A DNA stretch of 64,000 bases from Deinococcus arcticus (GCF_003028415.1 NZ_PYSV01000016.1:1-64000); one strand, 5' to 3'. Shown: positions 38,442 through 49,548, numbered from the stretch's first letter. Notes: generated from the sequence alone by a model not told the origin. Translations and numbers: made by a program.

Positions 38442-39155
38442 CTACCCCTTCCTCGGCCGGCTGGGCCGCACCTCCACGCGGCTGGGCAGGGTGCGCGCGG
38501 GCATGCGCAGCAGGTCCACCGTCAGCTGCGCGAGGTCCTCGGGCTGAATCTTCCAGGCGTCCTGTTCGCCGGGGGTATGGCCGCCAAAGTGCGTGGCCAC
38601 GCTGCCGGGCATGATCTGGGTCACCTTGATGCCCCGGTCACGCAGGTCCAGCATCAGCACCTCGGACAGGCCGTTCAGGCCGAATTTGCTGGCGTTGTAG
38701 GCCGCGCCGCCTGCAAAGGGGTTCTTGCCCGCGAGACTGGAGAGGGTGAAGATGTACCCGCCGCGCTGCGACAGCGCCGGAATGGCCGCCTTGACGGTGT
38801 AAAAGGCGCCGCTGAGATTGGTGTCTATCACGTCCTGCCACTGCTCGATGCTCAGGTCAGCCACTGAAGCAAAGTGGCCCACGCCCGCATTCACGAACAA
38901 GACGTCCAGGCCACCGAACGCCGCCACATGGGCGTCCACGGCGGCCTGCACGGCCTGCGGGTCTTTCACGTCGCAGGCCACCCCCCGGGCCTGGGCTCCC
39001 AGTTCCGCCGCCACCCCTTCAATCTCGGGCTGGTGGCGGCTGGTGATCGTCACGCTGTAGCCCTCTCCCACCAGCGCCTGGGCCACGGCCCGCCCAATGC
39101 CCTTGCTGGCCCCGGTGATAAAGGCGCTCTTGCCACGTTGCGTGTGGGTGGTCAT
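38442..39155 (-). CDS. short-chain dehydrogenase/reductase
   Basis: A 237-residue SDR. Cofactor motif TGASKGIGRAVA near residue 14, NAG in FVNAGVGHFA, catalytic Ser in LSSLAGKNPF and YNASK (Tyr-x-x-x-Lys) near 153-157. RH at position 40 and the lack of an acidic residue there suggest NADP(H). TACCGT 6 bp before the ATG suggests a leaderless mRNA. Substrate unknown. Confidence 0.9.
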   Translation of the reverse strand: MTTHTQRGKSAFITGASKGIGRAVAQALVGEGYSVTITSRHQPEIEGVAAELGAQARGVACDVKDPQAVQAAVDAHVAAFGGLDVLFVNAGVGHFASVADLSIEQWQDVIDTNLSGAFYTVKAAIPALSQRGGYIFTLSSLAGKNPFAGGAAYNASKFGLNGLSEVLMLDLRDRGIKVTQIMPGSVATHFGGHTPGEQDAWKIQPEDLAQLTVDLLRMPARTLPSRVEVRPSRPRKG

Positions 39156-39221
39156 GGGCGGACGGTAACATGCCGGGGCCCGGTCGCAGTGTGGGAGCGC
39201 GTGCAGACACCGGCCCCCGCC

Positions 39222-39683
39222 TCAGGGCAGGCGCGCGGCCAGCTGGTCGTACAGGTAGTTCACGAACTCGGCCTGGTGGCGCAGCAGCACGGAGATGCCA
39301 AAAGTCTCGCTGAGCACCATGGTCTGGCCCTCGGGCAGGCGGAATTCCAGCCGGGCGCCCAGCTTGGCCCACGGCAGCAGGGCCCGGGGCGCCACGAACA
39401 CCGGGCGCACCTCAATGGCCCCGGGCGTGCTCGCCTTCTCGGTGACCGTGGCCTTTGGGTACCGGCGCTTGATCGCCCCGGCGCTGTCGCGCTTCATGGC
39501 CGCCAGGATGCTGGCGCGCTGCTCGGCGCTCACGAGGTTGGGGTTCCCCTCGATTTTCGGGTCCAGGATGACGTAGGTGGCCGCCGACAGGCGCGGGGCG
39601 GTCCAGCTGGCGGGCGTCTGGGCGGCCGCCAGGGGCAGGGTCAGAACAGAGGCGGCCAGGGCCGTGGACAGCAGGCGGTTCAT
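39222..39683 (-). CDS. secreted hypothetical protein (153 aa)
   Basis: A 153-residue product with a clear signal peptide (MNRLLSTALAASVLTLPLAAAQ). The mature part is mixed alpha/beta (SAATYVILDPKIEGNPN, AIEVRPVFVAPRALLPW) with no recognised domain. TGCACT 7 bp upstream may be its -10 box. Neighbours give no functional hint. Confidence 0.6.
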   Translation of the reverse strand: MNRLLSTALAASVLTLPLAAAQTPASWTAPRLSAATYVILDPKIEGNPNLVSAEQRASILAAMKRDSAGAIKRRYPKATVTEKASTPGAIEVRPVFVAPRALLPWAKLGARLEFRLPEGQTMVLSETFGISVLLRHQAEFVNYLYDQLAARLP

Positions 39684-39791
39684 GCGGGCCAGTGCATCAC
39701 ACCCAAGCTGACGCGGCGTGAGGGGGCGCTGAGGGGAGGGGGGCGCGGCCACCCTGCCCACCGGGGCCCCCAGGCCGTCCCAGTGGGCCGC

Positions 39792-39803
39792 TACAGTAGG
39801 GCC
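39792..39803 (+). promoter_or_regulatory. leaderless-type promoter of mazG
   Basis: TACAGT at 39792-39797 lies 6 bp before ATG 39804; no Shine-Dalgarno sequence is present. Confidence 0.5.
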
Positions 39804-40478
39804 ATGCAGGACTTACTGACCATCATGCGCCGCCTGCGTGGGCCCGGCGGCTGCCCCTGGGACCAGGAGCAGACCCACGAATCCCTGCGGCCCTACCTGC
39901 TGGAAGAGGCGGCCGAGGCCGCCGACGCCGCCGCCGGGGGCGGCGGCCCAGACCTGGCCGATGAACTGGGAGACGTGCTGCTGCAGGTGGCCTTTCACAG
40001 CGTCATTGGCGAGGAAGCCGGCACCTTCTCGTACGCCGACGTGGAACGCAGCATCGTGGACAAGCTGGTGCGCCGCCACCCCCATGTTTTTGCAGATACG
40101 GCGGTGGACAGCAGCGCCGAGGTGGTCGCCAACTGGCAGGCGATCAAGGCGGCCGAGCGCGGCGGGCGGCCCCGAACAGCCCTGGAGCGTGTGCCGGCGG
40201 GCCTGGGCGCCCTGAGCCGCGAGGCCCAGACGCAGAACCTGAGCGCGCAGAAGCTGGCTGAACAGTCCAGGGGCGACGCGGGCGCGCAGCAGGTCCAGGC
40301 CCTGACGGTGCTGCAGGGCGCGGCCCCCACCCCCGAGGGCGTGGCCGCCGTGCTGAGCGCGGTGGTGGCCTGGGCGCGCGCGGCCGGCGTGGACCCCGAA
40401 CTGGCCCTGCGCGACCACACCACGGCGGCGCTGCGGGCGCTGGACCCCGCTCCCCAGACCCCCAGCGCCGCGCCATGA
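39804..40478 (+). CDS. mazG: nucleoside triphosphate pyrophosphohydrolase MazG
   Basis: A 224-residue enzyme that hydrolyses NTPs to NMP and pyrophosphate. The first MazG domain has [28 protein letters not shown] and [15 protein letters not shown], giving the ExxE...DELGD metal site. The second half is divergent and shorter than in E. coli MazG. Overlaps the NUDIX gene (ATGA), which makes a shared nucleotide-housekeeping operon. Confidence 0.92.
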   Translation: MQDLLTIMRRLRGPGGCPWDQEQTHESLRPYLLEEAAEAADAAAGGGGPDLADELGDVLLQVAFHSVIGEEAGTFSYADVERSIVDKLVRRHPHVFADTAVDSSAEVVANWQAIKAAERGGRPRTALERVPAGLGALSREAQTQNLSAQKLAEQSRGDAGAQQVQALTVLQGAAPTPEGVAAVLSAVVAWARAAGVDPELALRDHTTAALRALDPAPQTPSAAP

Positions 40479-41050
40479 CCGACCCCCTGGACCGGGCAGC
40501 GGATGATCCCTGGGCCGTCTGGCTGGGCACGCGCGAGCGCCGACCGCTGCACCTGCCCGAGTACCGCCGCGCGGCCGTGCTGGTGGGCCTGACCCGCGAA
40601 GCCAGCCCGCGTGTACTGCTGACCGTCCGCTCGGCCGACCTGCCCACCCACCGGGGCCAGATCAGCTTTCCCGGGGGCAGCCTGGAACCGGGCGAAGATC
40701 CCGTGAGCGGCGCCCTGCGCGAGGCCCACGAGGAGGTGGGCCTGGACCCGGCGGCCGTGGCCGTGCTGGGCGAACTGGACGATGTCTTTACGCCCATCGG
40801 CTTTCATGTCACGCCCGTGCTGGCCCGCCTGGGCGCGCAGCCCGCTCTGACCCTCAGCTCTGAAGTGGCCCAGCTTCTCCTGCCCACCCTGGCCGAGCTG
40901 CGCACCCTGCCAGTCACCACCGAAACGCGCACCCTCCCGGACGGCACCCGGGTGCCCCTTTACCGCTACCCCTGGCAGGGCCACGACATCTGGGGCATGA
41001 CGGCGCGGATTCTGCACGACCTGCTGACCCAGGGGCCGGGGGGCCCGTAG
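40475..41050 (+). CDS. NUDIX hydrolase, CoA-pyrophosphatase type
   Basis: A 191-residue protein. The NUDIX box is [20 protein letters not shown] followed by EVGL, and it is preceded by [11 protein letters not shown], the pattern of CoA/acyl-CoA pyrophosphatases (NudL/YeaB). The end [10 protein letters not shown] also fits. Translationally coupled to mazG. A hairpin terminator follows at 41114. Confidence 0.9.
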   Translation: MTDPLDRAADDPWAVWLGTRERRPLHLPEYRRAAVLVGLTREASPRVLLTVRSADLPTHRGQISFPGGSLEPGEDPVSGALREAHEEVGLDPAAVAVLGELDDVFTPIGFHVTPVLARLGAQPALTLSSEVAQLLLPTLAELRTLPVTTETRTLPDGTRVPLYRYPWQGHDIWGMTARILHDLLTQGPGGP

Positions 41051-41113
41051 CAGAAAGCGGAGGGCCAGAGGCAGCTGGCTCAACCAGCCCAGCCATCTGC
41101 CATGTCCAAAAAA

Positions 41114-41137
41114 ACCCCCACCACAACGGGCGGGGGT
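41114..41137. terminator. bidirectional rho-independent terminator
   Basis: ACCCCCACC (41114-41122) pairs with GGCGGGGGT (41129-41137) with one mismatch; A-run before and TTTT after make it work for both the NUDIX gene and the convergent PEGA gene. Confidence 0.8.
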
Positions 41138-41154
41138 GCTTTTGCGGCTGAAGA

Positions 41155-42180
41155 TCAGCGGGTGGGGGTAATGGTGATCTGACCGTTCTGGGTCACGTTG
41201 TAGGTGTTGGTGAAGGTGCGGTAGCCGGAAGCCACCACCACGATCTCATGGGCACCACGCGACAGGCGCAGGTTCAGCACGCCGTTGCGGATCACGCCCA
41301 CCTCGTCACCGTCCACGAACACTCGGGCGCCGTTCACCGGGCTGCGCAGGGTCACCGTGTACTGGCCCTGCACCGGGGCCGGCGCGGGGGTCACGGCCTG
41401 GGCGAACTCCACGTTCAGGTTGGTGGTGCTGCCCGCACGAATGGCGATGGTGGTGGTGTAGTCGCGGTACCCGGGGGCCTGCACGCGGACCGGGAAGGTG
41501 CCGGCGCGCAGGTTGCTGTAGGTGACGTTGGCGCCGCCCAGTCGCTGGCCGTTGAGGATCACGGTCGCATTGTTGACGTTGGTGCCCACGAACAGGCTGC
41601 CGGTGCTCACGGGGTTGCGCGCTGCCACGGTGTAGAAGGCGGTGTCACTCACCCAGCTGTTCTGGGGCAGGGGGTTGACCACAATGCTCAGGGCCTGGGC
41701 CAGGCCAGCCTGGCTCTTGGCATTTACAGTGGCAAACTGGTCCTGCGCGTTCTTGAAGGAGCTGATGTCATCCAGGTCCAGCTCGGTCAGGCTGGCCAGG
41801 GCCAGCACCTTGTTCTGGCCAATGGGACCAGCGACCGTGTACGTGAACTTGTCATCGGGGGCGGGGAACACCTTCGTGGTGTTGGCCTTGACGAAGTTAT
41901 TTTCCGAGAGGCGGTTGGGCAGAATCTGGTCCACCGTGCCGTCGGGGTTCACGTTGAACAGGTACACGTAGGCGTCACGGTTCGCGCTCGTGCTGATGGA
42001 GATTTTGTCACCCACTCGGTAGGCGGGGTTCTGGTTGCCGCTGGTGTCCTTGTCCACGCGCACACTCACCGACAGGTCGGGCTGGGTGGGGTTCACGATA
42101 ATGCTCTGGGCACTGATCTTGGGGGCCGCAGCGGCCGTGCTGATCAGCATGGCAGCGGGAATCAGAAAAAGCTTCTTCAT
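41155..42180 (-). CDS. secreted DUF4384 and PEGA-repeat protein
   Basis: A 341-residue exported protein (signal [18 protein letters not shown]). Residues about 40-140 fit DUF4384 ([30 protein letters not shown]). Two PEGA-type repeats follow near 195-255 ([28 protein letters not shown]) and 270-340 ([20 protein letters not shown]). GGAGGT lies before the ATG, and TAGGCT further upstream is a likely -10. Probably an envelope or S-layer-associated protein; the role is not known. Confidence 0.8.
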   Translation of the reverse strand: MKKLFLIPAAMLISTAAAAPKISAQSIIVNPTQPDLSVSVRVDKDTSGNQNPAYRVGDKISISTSANRDAYVYLFNVNPDGTVDQILPNRLSENNFVKANTTKVFPAPDDKFTYTVAGPIGQNKVLALASLTELDLDDISSFKNAQDQFATVNAKSQAGLAQALSIVVNPLPQNSWVSDTAFYTVAARNPVSTGSLFVGTNVNNATVILNGQRLGGANVTYSNLRAGTFPVRVQAPGYRDYTTTIAIRAGSTTNLNVEFAQAVTPAPAPVQGQYTVTLRSPVNGARVFVDGDEVGVIRNGVLNLRLSRGAHEIVVVASGYRTFTNTYNVTQNGQITITPTR

Positions 42181-42561
42181 GTCGTACCTCCGCGACATAG
42201 CCTACGGGCGGCAAGATGACGCACCGTGAGCGGCCTGGGAGGCTTTGTTAATGGTGCTTCAGGTCACCGTCAGGCAGGTGATGCGCGCCTGACAGCGCCC
42301 GCCAGCACGAAGAGAATGGCTGTCTGGCATAGGTAAGCACCAGCGGCGTACAAAGGCCAGAGACGACCCCGCCCGGCCTGATTCTGGCGGGCTTCCGTCC
42401 ATTTCTGGAACAGCCGGGAGAAGGGGGATGTGCCCCGCCTTCGGCTGGGGGCGGTCCAATGCCCGGACATCCGTCTCTTTTTCTGCTCTGCTCCGCCGCG
42501 CTGCGAGTTCCTCCGGTCGGAAAAACTCCCTCATGGGTGACGGCATTGTTCGGAACTCGGA
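42181..42561. other. gene-free stretch with promoter and repeat copy B
   Basis: The part next to 42180 holds the promoter of the PEGA gene (TAGGCT on the minus strand near 42200). The rest, from about 42420, is the interspersed repeat described separately. Short frames on both strands have no start signals. Confidence 0.5.
42424..42530 (+). repeat. interspersed intergenic repeat, copy B
   Basis: The plus strand (GGGGGATGTGCCCCGCC, CGGCTGGGGGC, ATGCCCGGACATCCGTCTC, then GCTGCGAG) aligns with the minus strand of 13885-13990 over its full length and, from GCCCGGACATCCGTCTC on, with the minus strand of 44880-44975. Confidence 0.55.
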
Positions 42562-43734
42562 TCAGCGCAGAATGCGCGCCGGTTCCACGGCCGCTGCCCG
42601 GCGCGCGGGAATCAGGGCGGCCAGCAGGGTGGTCACCAGCCCAATGGCGTTGACCCCCAGCACATCCGTCAGGCGCACCTCCACAGGCAGCGTGGTGATG
42701 AAATACAGATCGCCCGGCAGGCTGAAGGGTCGCACTGTGAAATACGCACTGATCCCCAGGCCCAGCAGGTTGCCCAGCAGCAGCCCGCCCAGCCCCAGCG
42801 CCAGCCCCTCCAGCAAAAAGATGCGGGTGATCAGCGACCGGGTGGCCCCAATGGCGCGCAGAATGGCGATTTCCTGCGTTTTTTCGAACACCGCCAGGGT
42901 CAGCACATTGGCAATGCCAAAGGCCGCCACCACCACAATCAGCAGCACCACGAAGGCAATCACGCGCTTTTGCAGGGCCAGCTGGTCCAGCAGTGTGCCG
43001 TACAGGCTCTGCCAGGGCAGCGGCGAGTAGGCGCGGGCGCGGGTCAGGTCGTCGCCCACGGCCGGAGCCTGAGCCGGGTCGTGCAGGCGCAGCTGGTAAC
43101 CGGTGACCGCCCGGGTGCCCTGCAGGGTTTGCAGGGTCCGCAGGGAAGTAAACGCGTAGGCGGAATCAATCAGGTAGTTGCCCGTGGAAAACACCCCGCG
43201 CACCAGCAGGGTGGTGCGGCGCTGGGTGCTGTTCAGCAGCCGCACGCGGTCGCCAGTAAAGGCCCCAACGCTGCGGGCCAGCGCCGCGCCCAGCAGTACC
43301 TCACCGTCTTTCAGGCTGGCCAGGGCGGCCTGCTGCTCGGGCGGCAACTCCAGCACCTGCCGGGCGGCGGGCGTCACGCCAAACAGGGTCGTGAAGTCCA
43401 CGCCCGCCGCCCGACCGGCCGAAGCGGGCCGGGTCAGCAGGCCCTTGTCGGCCAGAAACGGAGTAAAGGCCCGCACCCGCCGGTCGGCGCGCAGGGCCGC
43501 TTCCAGTTCGGTGTCGGGGGGCGATGGGGTCAGGGCCGTCACGCTCAGGTGTGGACTGGCGCGCAGGGTGGCCTCCACCAGGGCGCGGGTAAAGCCGTTG
43601 GTCAGGCTAAGCGCCGCAATCAGCGCCATCACCCCCACCGCAATGCCCAGAATGGTCAGGGTGTTCTGGGTGCGGCGGCGGCGCAGGTGCGCGCGGGCCA
43701 GCCGCCAGGGCAGGGTGCGCTCAGGCTTGGACAT
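42562..43734 (-). CDS. ABC transporter permease, FtsX/LolC-E/MacB type
   Basis: A 390-residue membrane protein with the four-helix MacB/FtsX topology: one N-terminal helix (TLTILGIAVGVMALIAALSL), a large extracytoplasmic domain (about 60-250) and three C-terminal helices (FVVLLIVVVAAFGIANVL, LGLGGLLLGNLLGLG, VNAIGLVTTLLAALIPA). Motifs EKTQEIAILRAIGATR and PARRAAAVEPARILR are typical. No ATPase gene is adjacent in the window, so its partner must be elsewhere. Possibly lipoprotein or peptide export. Confidence 0.85.
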   Translation of the reverse strand: MSKPERTLPWRLARAHLRRRRTQNTLTILGIAVGVMALIAALSLTNGFTRALVEATLRASPHLSVTALTPSPPDTELEAALRADRRVRAFTPFLADKGLLTRPASAGRAAGVDFTTLFGVTPAARQVLELPPEQQAALASLKDGEVLLGAALARSVGAFTGDRVRLLNSTQRRTTLLVRGVFSTGNYLIDSAYAFTSLRTLQTLQGTRAVTGYQLRLHDPAQAPAVGDDLTRARAYSPLPWQSLYGTLLDQLALQKRVIAFVVLLIVVVAAFGIANVLTLAVFEKTQEIAILRAIGATRSLITRIFLLEGLALGLGGLLLGNLLGLGISAYFTVRPFSLPGDLYFITTLPVEVRLTDVLGVNAIGLVTTLLAALIPARRAAAVEPARILR

Positions 43735-43763
43735 GCACCGGGGAGGATAGCAGAGGACAAACG

Positions 43764-43796
43764 AGGCCCCGCCCGGCAGCGGCGCGGGCGGGGCCT
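43764..43796 (-). terminator. strong GC hairpin after the 3D-domain gene
   Basis: AGGCCCCGCCCG (43764-43775) and CGGGCGGGGCCT (43785-43796) form a perfect 12-bp stem. It lies just past the stop of the 3D-domain gene on the minus strand; the following T-content is low (CGTTTGTCC). Confidence 0.6.
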
Positions 43797-43811
43797 GGCG
43801 TGGCGCGGGGC

Positions 43812-44387
43812 CTAGCGAATGGCGGTGATCCGAATCTGGCGCGCGCCCCAGTTCAGGGCCTCGGTGCGGGTGGGCATCCAGATGTCCACGCTGTTGGTCT
43901 TGCGGGCCGCCATGGTGTCTTCCACCACGAACACCCGGCCACGCAGCATGTTGGTGTAGCGGCCACTCAGGTCCTCAATGATCACGCGGGTGCCGTACGG
44001 AAAGATGCGCAGCAGGTCGCGCGACAGGGCCACCACACCGGGGCGGGTGCGGGTGCCGGTGGCCGTGATGAACGGCGTGCTGTCGGTCTGGTTGGGCAGG
44101 CTGTTGTAGGCCGTAGAGCGGGCCACCACGGAGCGCCCACGGATGGGCGTGATCGCCACAGGCTCACTGGGCCGCTGCTCAGTCGGGCGCTGCGCCTGGG
44201 CAATGGCAGCGGCGCGGTTCTGGGCGGCCTGCTGGGGAGCCGCAGGTGCAGCGGGGGCCCGCACGGTCAGGGCGTCACGGACGGCCTCGGTGGCCAGCGA
44301 GCCGGCAGGGAGGGCCGGGGTGGCGCCTGCCGTTCCCAGCAAGACAACAGCAGCAGTGCGAATCCAGGCAAAAGCAAATTGAGACAT
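43812..44387 (-). CDS. secreted 3D-domain (RlpA/MltA-like) protein
   Basis: A 191-residue exported protein. Residues 1-29 form a signal peptide, an Ala/Gln/Pro-rich linker follows, and residues about 85-191 form a 3D domain: STAYNSLPNQTDSTPF, ATGTRTRPGVVALSRDLL, IFPYGTRVIIED, VFVVEDTM and NSVDIWMPT with the conserved Asp residues. Such domains are double-psi beta-barrels found in lytic transglycosylases and resuscitation factors. Start at 44387 with AGGAGA upstream. The long upstream region carries paired palindromes that may control it. Confidence 0.85.
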   Translation of the reverse strand: MSQFAFAWIRTAAVVLLGTAGATPALPAGSLATEAVRDALTVRAPAAPAAPQQAAQNRAAAIAQAQRPTEQRPSEPVAITPIRGRSVVARSTAYNSLPNQTDSTPFITATGTRTRPGVVALSRDLLRIFPYGTRVIIEDLSGRYTNMLRGRVFVVEDTMAARKTNSVDIWMPTRTEALNWGARQIRITAIR

Positions 44388-44608
44388 GAAATCTCCTGCA
44401 GGCGCCGCGCCAGAGCGCGCGCCCGTTGAGGGGTAAGAAAATGGGACCTTCGGGTTGAGGGCAGATGAAGCCGCCCCCTGTTCGTGCATGAGCGTAATGG
44501 GCCTGAATGGCAGTTTTCTAAGAAAAGGTGATTTCTGTACTCATCTCTGCGCAAGAGGATCGAGGCAGAGAGTTCAAAACAATCAGGTTTTTTACTCTAC
44601 GACAGCTT

Positions 44609-44659
44609 TCTCATCATGAGATAAGTTCTAATCGTCTCATTTAGTTTCTCATGGTGAGA
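44609..44659. promoter_or_regulatory. pair of 13-bp palindromes upstream of the 3D-domain gene
   Basis: TCTCATCATGAGA (44609-44621) and TCTCATGGTGAGA (44647-44659) have identical half-sites TCTCA/TGAGA and lie 38 bp apart in an AT-rich tract; a further half-site TCTCAT lies at 44635. They look like operators for a dimeric regulator. They do not match the Deinococcus RDRM radiation motif as I recall it. Confidence 0.5.
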
Positions 44660-44879
44660 GTGTGAAGAATGCCGAATATGGGCCCCGCGTCAAGCCCTGT
44701 GCCCGGCCAGATGGCCTAGACAGTGGGCCAGCCAACACTTCACCGGTGAGGACCAGTGAGAGGCCCCCGAAGCCGCAGTTGACCGGGTGTTCAGATTCTC
44801 AGCCTCTCTTAGAATTGACTCATGTTTAGGGGCACCTTCAGACGGCCAGGCGGGAAGAAAGAGATTCCGTAGCAGATAC

Positions 44880-44975
44880 AGCTTCCAAAAAAGTCGTCAC
44901 GCATGGCGCAATGGTTTCGACCGAGCAGACTCTAGGCAGTGCGCAGCCGCGCAGGAAGAGAGACGGATGTCCGGC
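44880..44975 (-). repeat. interspersed intergenic repeat, partial copy C
   Basis: Read on the minus strand: TGCCGGACATCCGTCTCTC, then GGCTGCGCA, and further on a T-run. It matches the second half of copy B (42460-42530) and lacks the first GGGGGATG half. Confidence 0.45.
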
Positions 44976-45252
44976 ACTGAACGGCGGTCCGGATGAGGCA
45001 CCTGGGCAAACGGGGCCCAATCCACCCAGGCCTCCGGCGCTGTGGAGCCCGTCGCTGCTCGCCTCAAACGACAACACAGGCACGGCGAGCGGCGTGGAGA
45101 GAACCACCCACGCCGCTCGTCATGCCTGCTCTGCTTGCCTCAGCCTGGGGCCCCTCAGGGCCTCACCCCTCCCCTCTTCAGCGGTTCAGAAGGAGCACCG
45201 AAACGTTTCCTTTCCCGGTGCGAGGCCCTTTGCTCGCCTCTCGCGCTGCCCG

Positions 45253-45270
45253 GTTGATCTCTAGATCAAC
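45253..45270. repeat. dispersed palindrome GTTGATCT-N2-AGATCAAC, copy 1
   Basis: GTTGATCT (45253-45260) and AGATCAAC (45263-45270) form an 18-bp palindrome. The same palindrome with matching flanks (CGG before, AGCGA after) occurs inverted at 57336-57353. It lies about 35 bp past the end of ftsI. Confidence 0.6.
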
Positions 45271-45303
45271 AGCGACCTCCTGAGCCGCCGGGCGCCGGGC
45301 CCC

Positions 45304-46637
45304 TCACTCCTTCCCGTCCCCCTCCTGCACCGGGGGCACCACGCCCCAGCCCGACAGCACATCTGCCGAGATGGCGCGGAAGATGGGAGCCGCCAGCATG
45401 GAGCCGTGGTATCTGACCTTGGCGCCGTGCACCATAACTGCGATGGTCACGCGGGGGCTTTCGGCCGGAAAGAAGCCGGCGAACACGCTGTCGTAGATGC
45501 TGCTGGAATAGCGGCCGTCCACCACCACCTGCGCGGTGCCGGTCTTGCCGGCCAGGTCGTAGCCGTCCAGGCCAGCGGTGCCGGAAATGCGCTTGACCAC
45601 CGTTTGCAGCATGGCCCTGGTTTCGCGCGCCACTTCCGGGCGCAGCACGTCGCGCCGCTCCTGGCCGGTTTCGCCTTCCACCAGCCGGGGCGAGAGGTAA
45701 CGGCCATCGTTGGCCAGCACGTTGAAGGCCGCCGCCAGTTGCAGGGTGGTGCTGCTCATGCCCTGCCCGAAGGAATTGGTGGCGCGCACCAGATCGCTCC
45801 AGCGGCTCAGGGGCTGCAACTGCCCACTGGCAGCCGGGACCGCCGGCAGCGGCACCTCGCGCCCGAAGCCATACGCCTCCAGATACCCGCGCATGCGCTC
45901 CTTGGGAAAGCGCTCCACGATATGGGTCATGCCCACGTTGGAGCTGTACTGCAAGACGCCCTCGGTGGTCAGCGTTGTGGGGTGGGCCACGCTGTCGCCG
46001 ATGCGGCTGCCCCAGCGCCCGCCCACGAAGCGGCTCATGGGCGTGTCGTACAGGGTGTTGCGGGTGGTCAGGCTCTCGTTCAGGGCGGCGCCCACCACCA
46101 GGGCCTTGACCGTGGAACCGGGCTCGAAGCGGTCCAGGAAGGCGCGGTTGCGCCGGGCGCCCTCAGAGGAGCTGCGCCAGGTGCCCGGGTCGAAGGGGGG
46201 GTAGCTGGCGGCGGCCAGCACGCGCCCGGTGCGGGTTTCCATGACCACCACAGCGCCGTATTCGCCCTGATGCTCGGGCACCGCGCGGGCCAGCGCCGAT
46301 TCGGCCGAGGCCTGAATGCCGGTGTCAATCGTCAGCTTCAGGTTCTGCCCGGCCATCAGGGGGCCGTCGTAGGCGTGTTCCAGGCCCTCCAGGCCCTCGG
46401 TGTCGCCCATCATGCCCAGCAGTTGCCCGGCCAGGGTGCCCTGCGGATACACCCGCTGACCGTCCACGCTGGTGGCCAGCACCCGGCCATCGGCCGACAG
46501 CACGGTGCCGCGCGCCTGCACGACCTTCTTCCGGGCCCCCTGCGGCGCACCCCATTCCAGCTGGGCGTAGGCCCAGACCAGGGTCAGGAACATCAGCAGG
46601 GCCAGAATGCGCATCAGGTGAGAACGGGCGCGTATCT

Positions 46638-46641
<4 letters not shown>
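45304..46641 (-). CDS. ftsI: penicillin-binding protein FtsI (division transpeptidase)
   Basis: A 445-residue membrane-anchored transpeptidase that cross-links septal peptidoglycan. N-terminal helix LMRILALLMFLTLVWAYA; transpeptidase motifs FEPGSTVKALVV (SxxK), YSSNVG (SxN) and AGKTGTAQVV (KTG). It is compact: the N-terminal pedestal seen in E. coli (588 residues) is largely missing. Start chosen at GTG 46641, whose GTGA overlaps the ftsL stop; an ATG at 46614 is possible. The open frame continues upstream only as a shadow of ftsL. Confidence 0.93.
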
Positions 46642-47953
<1,312 letters not shown>

Positions 47954-48382
47954 TCAGGCCACAAAGTTGGATAGAAGGTCTGGTTTGGGGGGGTTGTCCT
48001 GCACCGCCGCAATGGCGGCGTCCCAGCGCGCCGGGCTCCAGAGTTCCAGGCGACCGGGCGCGCCGGCCACGATGACCTCGCCCTCCAGGGCTGCAAAGGC
48101 GCGCAGGGTGTGGGGCACCGAGACGCGGCTCTGGTTGTCCAGCCGCGCCTTGCTGGCCCCGGAATAGAAGAAGCGAACGAACGCCCGGGCCTCGGCGTCC
48201 GTGAGGGGCAGGCCCTCCAGCTGCGTTTCCACCCGTTTCCAGCTGGACAGCGGAAACACGTACAGGCAGCCTTCCATGCCGCGCGTGAGGATCATGCCGT
48301 CCTCCACGAAGTCACGGAACGCGGGGGGAATGACCACGCGGCCCTTGTCATCAATGGTGTACGGGTACTCGCCAAACGGCAC
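47954..48382 (-). CDS. mraZ: transcriptional regulator MraZ
   Basis: A 142-residue MraZ with two SpoVT/AbrB-like halves: PFGEYPYTIDDKGRVVIPP and, later, ASKARLDNQSRVSVPHTLR. It represses its own division operon by binding repeated boxes upstream. The start at GTG 48382 has GGAGAA before it and gives the family length; the longer open frame contains a proline/glycine run (PPGPPPPPWWEG) that is not MraZ. Confidence 0.95.
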   Translation of the reverse strand: MPFGEYPYTIDDKGRVVIPPAFRDFVEDGMILTRGMEGCLYVFPLSSWKRVETQLEGLPLTDAEARAFVRFFYSGASKARLDNQSRVSVPHTLRAFAALEGEVIVAGAPGRLELWSPARWDAAIAAVQDNPPKPDLLSNFVA

Positions 48383-48500
48383 ACACTTCTCCTCTTTTCC
48401 CACCCCCTCCCACCAGGGCGGCGGGGGGGGGCCGGGGGGCCCCTCAACCATGAACACGTGCTGAACGCCTTTTGGTTGATGCGGCGAGTGTAACAGCCGT

Positions 48501-48530
48501 TTCCACGAATTACCACCAATTCCCACCAAC
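48501..48530 (-). promoter_or_regulatory. MraZ operator: three boxes at 10-bp pitch
   Basis: On the minus strand TTGGTGGGAA, TTGGTGGTAA and TTCGTGGAAA follow each other directly (48530-48501). MraZ binds tandem TGGGN-type boxes spaced by one turn. A -10 box TACACT lies downstream at 48493-48488, so the boxes cover the -35 region and bound MraZ would block transcription. Confidence 0.8.
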
Positions 48531-48627
48531 GCCCCACTTTCCCCACGCCCGGGCCCCTGCTCCCCCACCCCGCCGCCCCGGGCGGGCGGGACACCGGCCA
48601 CCCCCCGGTTGCCCTACGCTGCGCGGC

Positions 48628-48984
48628 ATGCGTTCTCACCACACCCTGCGCGCCGGCGCCGTGCTGGCGGCCCTGGCGGTGGCCCTGGGCGCCTTTGCGG
48701 CCCACGGCCTGAAAGCCCGCCTGAACCCGGCGGCCCTGGCCACCTTTGACACCGGCGCCCGCTATCAGATGTACGCCGCCCTGGCCCTGCTGGCGCTGGG
48801 TACCCAGGCCGGGCAGCGCCGCGCGCCCCCGCTGCTGCTGGCCGGGGCCCTGGTGTTTGCCGGCAGCCTGTACCTGCTGGCCCTGACGGGCCTCGGGGTG
48901 CTGGGCGCCGTAGCCCCGGTGGGCGGCGCGCTGATGATGGCGGGGTTTGTGGTGGCGGCGCTGGACGCGAAGAAGGGGGTGTAG
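48628..48984 (+). CDS. DUF423 membrane protein
   Basis: A 118-residue inner-membrane protein with four helices: LAALAVALGAFAAHGLK (the DUF423 signature GAFGAHGLK), MYAALALLALGT, LLLAGALVFAGSLYLLAL and VGGALMMAGFVVAAL. TACGCT 7 bp before ATG 48628 suggests a leaderless mRNA. Function of the family is unknown. Divergent from mraZ. Confidence 0.88.
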   Translation: MRSHHTLRAGAVLAALAVALGAFAAHGLKARLNPAALATFDTGARYQMYAALALLALGTQAGQRRAPPLLLAGALVFAGSLYLLALTGLGVLGAVAPVGGALMMAGFVVAALDAKKGV

Positions 48985-49113
48985 GGGGTGGGTTGTCGGT
49001 TGTAGGAGAAACAACGGGGACCGTGCGCGCCTTTTTTCTGCCTTTCCCATAGCCCACACCCCACGACCTACAACCAAAGCAGGCCGCCCCCAGATGGGAG
49101 CGGCCTGCACGGC

Positions 49114-49548
<435 letters not shown>

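Larger units (their letters stand above)
44388..45303. other. long gene-free region
   Basis: About 900 bp with no supported gene. The first 300 bp are unusually AT-rich for this genome and contain two TCTCA-N3-TGAGA palindromes. Next comes repeat copy C (about 44880-44975), then a GC-rich stretch with unsupported overlapping short frames, and near 45253 the palindrome shared with 57336. No RNA gene was recognised; a small RNA cannot be excluded. Confidence 0.5.

Noticed and set aside
44609..44659. DdrO/PprI radiation-response motif (RDRM)
   Set aside because: The half-sites TCTCA/TGAGA do not match the RDRM consensus as I recall it (TTATG...CATAA type).
44830..45290. Several overlapping 70-120 aa plus-strand frames
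   Set aside because: They use three frames of the same DNA, lack start signals and overlap an interspersed repeat.
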